From positions 1 to 17,210 of the forward strand of contig JBBRTJ010000077.1 in assembly GCA_038244535.1 (NCBI GenBank): a DNA stretch of 17,210 nucleotides. Direction: 5' to 3'. Made by a program: the position numbers and the translations under genes. Source of the stretch: JBBRTJ01 sp038244535. GTDB lineage: Bacteria > Actinomycetota > Acidimicrobiia > Acidimicrobiales > Ilumatobacteraceae. Below, piece after piece: positions 12,430 through 17,210 of the stretch; position 1 is the first letter of the stretch, and every line of letters starts with the position of its first letter. Below the pieces are notes generated by a model that had not been told where the DNA came from, did not search any database, and was given only the letters and a program-made list of their open reading frames with translations.

Positions 12430-13295
12430 GGGAGCTGATCCTCGACCGGCGGCACCGGGGGCGCGGGGTCGAACTCACCCGTCGCGGGCGACGTGGCCGT
12501 CCGCGACGACTGACGGGCCCTCAGCCGGGAGAGGGCGACGGCGCCGAGCGCAACGCCCGTGACCCCGAGGAGCACGCCGAGGATGCCGAACAGGAGCGCT
12601 GTTGTCCCCGTGCTCTTCGAAGCGAAGTCGCCGCTCGGCACCGTCGTCGCCGTGGTCGCGGCCGTGGTGGTCACCTGGATCGTCGTGGCCGGCGCGGTGG
12701 GCGTCGGGGGGGTCGTCGTAGCGGGAGCGGCCGTTGTGACCGGAACTGATGTCGTGGCCACAGGTGCCGTGGTGGTGGTGGGCGGAGCCACGGTTGTCGT
12801 GGTGCCGCCACCCCCCTCGGCGGCGGTGAGCTTCAGCACCGGTACGGGGTGATCGGGCTCGGGGGCGCCGGGCGCCTGGACGTCGATCCAGCGCACCACG
12901 TCACCGTTGGAGTAGGTCTGCAACGTCGGGAAGGCGATCGAGTCGACTCCCGTCGGCAGGCCCGCTACGAGCAGCGCGAACCGCTCGAAGCGGCCCGGGT
13001 CGATCTTGCCGCCGGTCCACGTCACGCGGCCGCTGGCTTTGTCGAGGGTCACCGTCCACCCGGCGGGCGCCGACAGCAGCACCTCGCCGATGGGGCGGTC
13101 GGCCGGCAGCTGCACCTCGAGCTTGACGGTCGAGGCTGCATCCGCCTCGTTCGGCACCCGGAACATGATCGTGCCCTCGCCGCCCTGCGGCAGCGAGCCC
13201 GGCTCGATCTCCACGTGGGCCCAGGCGGCGCTTGCCCCCGCCAGCACCAGCGCTGCGCTCGCCGCAGCACCGACCAGCCATCTCGATGGTCTCAT
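12426..13295 (-). CDS. YcnI-like (DUF1775) copper-binding membrane protein
   Basis: 289 aa. A signal peptide (MRPSRWLVG, hydrophobic core, cleavage after AWA) leaves His27 at the new N terminus, in HVEIEP, as in YcnI proteins whose N-terminal His binds copper. The DUF1775 domain covers about 27-170, with PNEADAASTVKLEVQLP, PIGEVLLSAPAGWTVT and VTWTGGKIDPGRFERFALLVAGLP. A Thr/Pro/Ala-rich linker of about 60 residues (TTTTVAPPTTTT and similar) follows, then one membrane segment (about 235-260) and a short basic tail, placing the copper domain outside the membrane. ATG 13295 has GAGGAG upstream. No CopCD or SCO partner is present in the window. Upstream in-frame codons were judged unlikely because they precede the signal peptide. 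Confidence 0.87.
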   Translation of the reverse strand: MRPSRWLVGAAASAALVLAGASAAWAHVEIEPGSLPQGGEGTIMFRVPNEADAASTVKLEVQLPADRPIGEVLLSAPAGWTVTLDKASGRVTWTGGKIDPGRFERFALLVAGLPTGVDSIAFPTLQTYSNGDVVRWIDVQAPGAPEPDHPVPVLKLTAAEGGGGTTTTVAPPTTTTAPVATTSVPVTTAAPATTTPPTPTAPATTIQVTTTAATTATTVPSGDFASKSTGTTALLFGILGVLLGVTGVALGAVALSRLRARQSSRTATSPATGEFDPAPPVPPVEDQLP

Positions 13296-13401
13296 CACTT
13301 GTCGTCTCCTCGGATCGTCCTGACCGTGGTTCGTCGCCCACACCTCACAGGTGGTTCCCGGCTGCCGGCCCTGGTTCGCCGAGACCGAGCCGCCGAGCTG
13401 C

Positions 13402-14253
13402 TCAGGCGATGGAGCGCAGCGCCTCAGCGATGGGTTCGAGCACCGACGCGGTGTGAGGCACCGGTAGGTACACGATGAACAGGTCGACGCCGAGCTCCGC
13501 GTAGGCCGCAGCCTGTTCGGCCAGGGCGCCGGGCCCGGCGGCGGGGTCGTACCAGCCGTTCACGCTGCAGGTGATCTCGGCGACGTCACGCCCGATGGCT
13601 GCGCAGTGCCCGGCCAGCACGCCCTTCAACTCGGTCCACATCGCCAGGCCCGCGGGCCCGGCACCAGGGATGGTGTTCCACTGCTGAGCGAAGCGGGCGG
13701 CGGTGCGCAGCGTGCGGGTGCGGCCGTTGCCGCCGATGGTGATGGGCGGGTGCGGGCGCTGCACGGGCTTGGGCTCGCAGCGGGCCTCGGTCAGTTGCAC
13801 GTAGCGGCCAGGGTAGGTGGTCGTCGTGTCGGACAGGAGCGAAACGATGGCCTCGACGCCTTCGTCGAAGCGGTCGAACCGCTCCTTCAAGGGCGGCAGA
13901 GCGATGCCGTAGGCGTCGCACTCCTCCTGGTTCCATCCCGCGCCCAGGCCGAGCTCGAGGCGCCCGTTGGAGATCACGTCGACCGACGCGGCCATGTTGG
14001 CCAGGACGGCCGGGTGGCGGTACACCATGCCGGTCACCTGGCAGCCGATGCGGATGCGGCTGGTGACCGCGGCCATGGCCCCGAGCATCGTCCATGCCTC
14101 CATGCAAGGCCCGGTGCTGTCGGAGAAGATCGGGTAGAAGTGGTCGAAGTTCCAGGCCGACTCGAACAGCTCGATGTCGTCAGCAGCCCGCCACACGTCG
14201 ACCATCGCGGCCCAGGTGGTGTGCTGCGGTGCGGTCTTGACTCCGAAGCGCAT
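13402..14253 (-). CDS. LLM-class F420-dependent oxidoreductase
   Basis: 283 aa, a luciferase-like monooxygenase-fold TIM-barrel flavin/F420 enzyme. Family marks are the start MRFGVKTAPQ, ESAWNFDHFYPIF, the SRIRIGCQVTGMVYRHPAVLANMAASVD region (about 65-92), NGRLELGLGAGWNQEECDAYG, ERFDRFDEG, and PPITIGGNGRTRTLR. The subgroup with these motifs in Actinobacteria uses coenzyme F420; the hydride acceptor is unknown. The ATG 14253 is supported by TAGGGT ending 6 nt upstream, with no Shine-Dalgarno sequence. It is 106 bases downstream of the YcnI-like gene start and divergent from the antiporter. The F420 assignment is from the subgroup look and not from a decisive residue. Confidence 0.88.
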   Translation of the reverse strand: MRFGVKTAPQHTTWAAMVDVWRAADDIELFESAWNFDHFYPIFSDSTGPCMEAWTMLGAMAAVTSRIRIGCQVTGMVYRHPAVLANMAASVDVISNGRLELGLGAGWNQEECDAYGIALPPLKERFDRFDEGVEAIVSLLSDTTTTYPGRYVQLTEARCEPKPVQRPHPPITIGGNGRTRTLRTAARFAQQWNTIPGAGPAGLAMWTELKGVLAGHCAAIGRDVAEITCSVNGWYDPAAGPGALAEQAAAYAELGVDLFIVYLPVPHTASVLEPIAEALRSIA

Positions 14254-14259
14254 GGGCGC

Positions 14260-14265
14260 ACCCTA
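14260..14265 (-). promoter_or_regulatory. Putative -10 hexamer for the LLM gene
   Basis: On the minus strand TAGGGT ends 6 nt before the ATG at 14253, in the context CCGTTAGGGTGCG. No Shine-Dalgarno sequence is present, so a leaderless transcript is expected. Confidence 0.55.
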
Positions 14266-14357
14266 ACGGCGGGCCTCGCGGCGCGAACTGGCCGGTGGGC
14301 ACCCCGGCCGAGCGCCGATGACCGCACGGCTCGGACGCGTCGGCTACAACCATCGCA

Positions 14358-15599
14358 GTGAGCGATTCGGCGATCGTGTTGGTCTCCCTGGCGGTGCTCG
14401 GCTTTGGTGCCGTGTCGGGCCTCTTGCGGCGCACGCCGATCAGCTCGGCCATGGTGTTCGTGGGGATCGGCCTGGTCCTTGGCTCAGAGGGGTTCCACTG
14501 GCTCGGCGACGCGGTCACGCCGACGGGCCTCGAGGTCGTCACGAACACGACGTTGGTGATGGTGCTGTTCTCTGATGCCGCACAGCTCGACACCCGGGCG
14601 CTGCGCCGCGAGTCGGCCGTTCCGGCCCGGCTTCTCGGCATCGGGCTCCCTTTGACGATCGCGCTGGGCACCGTGGTGGCCATGTTCGTGCTGCCCTCGA
14701 TGGCCTGGGCCGAGGCACTGGTGCTGGCCATCATCCTGGCTCCCACGGATGCGGCGCTCGGGCAGGCCGTCGTCGTCGACGAGCGCCTCCCGTCACGGGT
14801 GCGACAAGGGCTGAACGTCGAGAGCGGCCTCAACGACGGCATCTGCGTGCCCCTGCTGGCGGTGGCCCTGGCCATCGCCGACGTGACGGAGTCCGGCGGC
14901 GAGTCGGGCTCGGTGATCTCCCAGCTGCTGCGCGTGGTCGGCCTCGGGGTCGTGGCCGGGGTGGTGGCGGGGGGGCTGGCGGCGCTCGTGGTGCGGTCCG
15001 CCGGAGCGCGGGGCTGGATCCTGCCTCTCTGGCGCCCCCTGGTGGTGCTGGCCTCGGCGGGACTCGCCTACGGGATCGCCGTCGAGCTGGAAGGCAGCGG
15101 CTTCGTCGCTGCGTTTGTTGCCGGGCTCACGTTTCGGATCCTGTTCGGGCCGCGCGCTCCGGCCGAGGTTGAACTTGGCGAAGAGGCTTCTTCGCTCCTG
15201 GGGGCGCTGACCTTCCTGATGTTCGGCGCCGTGGTGCTCGGCCCCCTGCTCCACGACATGAGCTGGCAGGTGGTGGTCTACGGCGTGCTCAGCCTGACGA
15301 TCATCCGGATGGCGCCGGTCGCGCTCTCCCTGCTCGGCGCTGGTCTGTCACGCCCGACTGTGCTGCTCATGGGGTGGTTCGGGCCGCGGGGGCTGGCATC
15401 GATCGTCTTCGCGCTCATCGCTCTGAGGGAGGTCGAGCTGCCCCAGGGCCACCTCATCTCGCAGGTCGCCGCCATCACCGTCGCGCTCAGCGTCGTCCTG
15501 CACGGCGCGACGGCGGTGCCGCTCGTCAACGCTTACGTCCGTGGCCTTCCCCCCGATCCCACGGGCTCGTTCGCCGCCGAACCGTCCGGCGGGGTCTGA
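14358..15599 (+). CDS. CPA1-type Na+/H+ antiporter
   Basis: 413 aa with about twelve hydrophobic segments through the whole length, in keeping with the monovalent cation:proton antiporter-1 (NhaP-like) family that exports Na+ or K+ in exchange for H+. Key transport marks are APTDAALGQAVV (Thr130-Asp131) and NVESGLNDGICVPLL (Asn159-Asp160), plus GWFGPRGLASIVFALIAL late in the protein, which is typical of CPA1. It has no long cytoplasmic C-terminal domain; that is replaced by a separate cyclic-nucleotide-domain gene that begins 2 bases after its stop. GTG 14358 gives the first TM at residue 5; TACAAC, a weak -10-like box, ends 7 nt upstream. Ion specificity is unknown. Confidence 0.87.
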   Translation: MSDSAIVLVSLAVLGFGAVSGLLRRTPISSAMVFVGIGLVLGSEGFHWLGDAVTPTGLEVVTNTTLVMVLFSDAAQLDTRALRRESAVPARLLGIGLPLTIALGTVVAMFVLPSMAWAEALVLAIILAPTDAALGQAVVVDERLPSRVRQGLNVESGLNDGICVPLLAVALAIADVTESGGESGSVISQLLRVVGLGVVAGVVAGGLAALVVRSAGARGWILPLWRPLVVLASAGLAYGIAVELEGSGFVAAFVAGLTFRILFGPRAPAEVELGEEASSLLGALTFLMFGAVVLGPLLHDMSWQVVVYGVLSLTIIRMAPVALSLLGAGLSRPTVLLMGWFGPRGLASIVFALIALREVELPQGHLISQVAAITVALSVVLHGATAVPLVNAYVRGLPPDPTGSFAAEPSGGV

Positions 15600-15601
15600 G
15601 G

Positions 15602-16078
15602 GTGGGCACCTCATCGTTCTTCGAGTACCCGACCGGAGACGAGACGCCCCCCACCGAGGAGGGCTTCCTGACCGACCTCACCGCCGAGGACCTGGCCATC
15701 CTGCTCGACCACGTCGAGGTCCGCCGCGTGAGGGCGGACGAGGTCGTGATGCGCCTCGGCGAGCGCGACCCGTGCCTCTACATCGTCACGACCGGCATGC
15801 TGGAAGCTCGGGCCCCGAGGCGGCGTGGCCATCGCCGCATCGCCACGTTCCCGGCCGGCTCGGTGGTCGGCGAGCTCACCTTCCTCGACGGCCAGCGCCG
15901 CTCGGCCGACGTCGTGGCGCTCACCGACGGCGAGGTGCTGCGGCTCAGCCGCATGGCGTTTGACTCCCTGAGCGCGACCCACCCGAGCCTCGGACGAACG
16001 ATCCTGCTCGATCTCGCCCGCGTGCTGGCGGGGCGCTTGCGTGACGCCAGCGCCACCGTGTCCCGCCTGTCCCGCTAG
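15602..16078 (+). CDS. Cyclic nucleotide-binding domain protein
   Basis: 158 aa and essentially a single cNMP-binding (CAP-like) domain at about 22-140: FLTDLTAEDLAILLDHVEV, ADEVVMRLGERDPCLYIVTTGMLE, then the phosphate-binding cassette FPAGSVVGELTFLDGQRRSADVVAL (Gly90-Glu91, Arg99-Arg100, Ser101), and a last helix. No helix-turn-helix follows, so it is not a CRP-type regulator. GTG at 15602 is 2 bases after the antiporter stop, so it is translated from the same mRNA. It may regulate the antiporter or the Fe-S membrane protein that follows 13 bases later. Some antiporters carry such a domain fused; here it is separate. The ligand could be cAMP or cGMP; the canonical Arg-Ser pair makes binding plausible. 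Confidence 0.82.
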   Translation: MGTSSFFEYPTGDETPPTEEGFLTDLTAEDLAILLDHVEVRRVRADEVVMRLGERDPCLYIVTTGMLEARAPRRRGHRRIATFPAGSVVGELTFLDGQRRSADVVALTDGEVLRLSRMAFDSLSATHPSLGRTILLDLARVLAGRLRDASATVSRLSR

Positions 16079-16091
16079 GAGCATCGACCAC

Positions 16092-17210
16092 ATGGCGCAC
16101 GAGCCCGACGACCTGCCGGTCTTCCCCAACTTCCTCCAGATGCCGTCGGTCGTCTCGGTTCGGGTGTGGCGCCTCATCCGCCTCGGTGGGCTGGTGGTGG
16201 CGGCGGTGATCGTGGTGTCGCTGTTCGTGCGTCCCGATGGAGCGCTGTTCGCCTTCTGGCGCCTGATCGTGCCCCTGGTGCCGTTGCTGCTGATCTTCGC
16301 CCCGGGGCTGTGGCGCAACGTGTGCCCGCTGGCCACCGTCAACCAGCTCCCACGGCGATGGGGGCGCACGCGGGCACTGGCCTCGCCCGCCTGGCTGCAG
16401 GAGTACGGCTACGTCATCGCCATCTCCGGGTTCATCATCATCGCCGTCAACCGCAAGGTGGTGTTCAACACCAATGGGCCGGCGCTCGGCGTGCTGCTCA
16501 TCGTGATCTTCTCGGCCGCCTTCGTCGGCGGGCGCACGCTCAAGGGCAAGAGCGGTTGGTGCTCGTCGATGTGCCCGATCCTTCCGGTGCAGCGGATCTA
16601 CGGGCAGACCCCATTCGTTCGGGTGCCCAACACGCACTGCGATCCCTGCGTCGGTTGCACCAAGAACTGCTACGACTTCAACCCCACGGTGGCCTACGTG
16701 GCCGACATGTACGACGAGGAGCGGCGCTGGTCGGGCCACCGACGGTGGTTCGTCGGGGCCTTCGCCGGGTTCGTGCTGGCGTTCTTCGTCGTCCCGGCGT
16801 ACCCGCAGGTCTCGGTGGGCGAGCTGTACCTGCGCACGGCGCTGTACGTGCTCGTCGGCGTCGCGCTCTTCGTCACGCTCGACGTGTTCCTCAAGGGCTC
16901 GCCCAACCTGTTGCCCCCCGTGTTCGGCGCCTCCGCCCTCGCCATCTTCTACTGGTACTCGGCGCCGCTCTCTGCCAGCGCGCTCGAGCAGGTCTTCGGT
17001 CGCTCGTTCGGGGTGATCGTGTGGCCGGTGCGCGTTGGCGTGGGAGCCGTCGGGCTCGTGTGGGTGTACCGCAGCATTCGCACCGAGCACCGGTTCCTTG
17101 AAGAGGCGCTCGCCGGCTCGCTCCCCGTTCGCGTTGACATCAGCGTGACCAGCAAGCTGCGCAGGGCCACCGAGTCGGGTCGTATCGAGGTGGCGTTCGT
17201 GCCGGGCGAC
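16092..17210 (+). CDS. Polytopic membrane iron-sulfur protein (NosR/4Fe-4S-like), 3' partial
   Basis: 373 codons are visible and the frame is open to the window end. Hydrophobic segments occur at about 32-47, 56-72, 106-120, 130-147, 219-237, 247-264, 278-296 and 308-327. Cysteines cluster as WRNVCP (Cys78), GWCSSMCP (Cys157 and Cys161) and CDPCVGCTKNCYD (Cys183, 186, 189, 193), a 4Fe-4S ferredoxin-type site next to membrane helices, as in NosR/Fer4_5 quinol-linked proteins. The visible end (RIEVAFVPGD) could open a soluble C-terminal domain, perhaps 2Fe-2S, but it is cut. ATG 16092 has AGGAG 10 nt upstream. It follows the cyclic-nucleotide gene by 13 bases, so antiporter, sensor domain and this electron carrier are likely one operon. 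Partner and substrate are unknown. Confidence 0.82.
   Translation, partial: MAHEPDDLPVFPNFLQMPSVVSVRVWRLIRLGGLVVAAVIVVSLFVRPDGALFAFWRLIVPLVPLLLIFAPGLWRNVCPLATVNQLPRRWGRTRALASPAWLQEYGYVIAISGFIIIAVNRKVVFNTNGPALGVLLIVIFSAAFVGGRTLKGKSGWCSSMCPILPVQRIYGQTPFVRVPNTHCDPCVGCTKNCYDFNPTVAYVADMYDEERRWSGHRRWFVGAFAGFVLAFFVVPAYPQVSVGELYLRTALYVLVGVALFVTLDVFLKGSPNLLPPVFGASALAIFYWYSAPLSASALEQVFGRSFGVIVWPVRVGVGAVGLVWVYRSIRTEHRFLEEALAGSLPVRVDISVTSKLRRATESGRIEVAFVPGD

Noticed and set aside
11441..12478. Long minus-strand frame across the EVE-like gene
   Set aside because: It has low-complexity Arg/Ser-rich content and spans the stop of ycnI and the hairpin; the + strand frame has the coherent domain pattern.
16166..17101. 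Arg/Ala-rich + strand frame and the antisense frame at 15945-17090
   Set aside because: Both are shadows of the Fe-S membrane protein that runs from 16092 out of the window in another frame; cysteine motifs and TM segments identify the real frame.

Overview
This window comes from a high-GC bacterial chromosome, most likely an actinobacterium of the Acidimicrobiia type. That is an inference from gene content: an F420-type LLM oxidoreductase, a WS/DGAT acyltransferase, an SCP2-like protein, DUF4190/DUF4234/DUF4328 small membrane proteins, and repeated actinobacterial-style -10 hexamers (TANNNT) 6-8 nt before start codons. It is ordinary chromosome without phage, CRISPR or rRNA/tRNA genes, but it holds one clear surprise: a gene interrupted by an in-frame TGA that has every visible mark of a selenoprotein.

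Layout. 1-1911: three overlapping genes for cytochrome c maturation (CcmG-like thioredoxin, cut by the window edge; CcmH; CcmI-like TPR protein). 1908-3242: an AtuA-family (DUF1446) protein joined to them by an ATGA overlap. 3315-4474: three small membrane proteins, two with proline-rich tails. 4483-4956 (-): a SixA-like histidine phosphatase. 4957-5231: a divergent promoter region filled by a 40-bp tandem repeat. 5232-5603: the small AtuA partner domain, separated from its usual neighbour. 5630-6382 (-): a DUF4328 membrane protein. 6462-7073: a sulfite-oxidase-fold molybdopterin protein. 7114-8007: an ATP10/thioredoxin-like protein with an unassigned C-terminal domain. 8080-9486 (-): WS/DGAT. 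9633-10106: Prx-like selenoprotein candidate (UGA at 9774-9776). 10116-11367 (-): alpha/beta hydrolase plus SCP2-like protein. 11576-12247: a lower-GC EVE/PUA-like gene behind a 15-bp hairpin. 12426-13295 (-): YcnI/DUF1775 protein. 13402-14253 (-): LLM oxidoreductase. 14358-17210: a compact + strand run of a CPA1-type antiporter, a cyclic-nucleotide-binding-domain protein and a membrane iron-sulfur protein that leaves the window.

Several genes touch redox chemistry: haem-thiol handling (Ccm), a molybdopterin protein, a thioredoxin-fold protein, the Prx-like selenoprotein and an Fe-S membrane protein. Others concern lipids or terpenoids (AtuA pair, WS/DGAT, SCP2-like). They form several short operons rather than one system. 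The most testable discovery is the UGA-containing peroxiredoxin-like gene with a 7-bp stem-loop about 20 nt after the UGA, whose 3' arm is written in codons that are uncommon in this genome.
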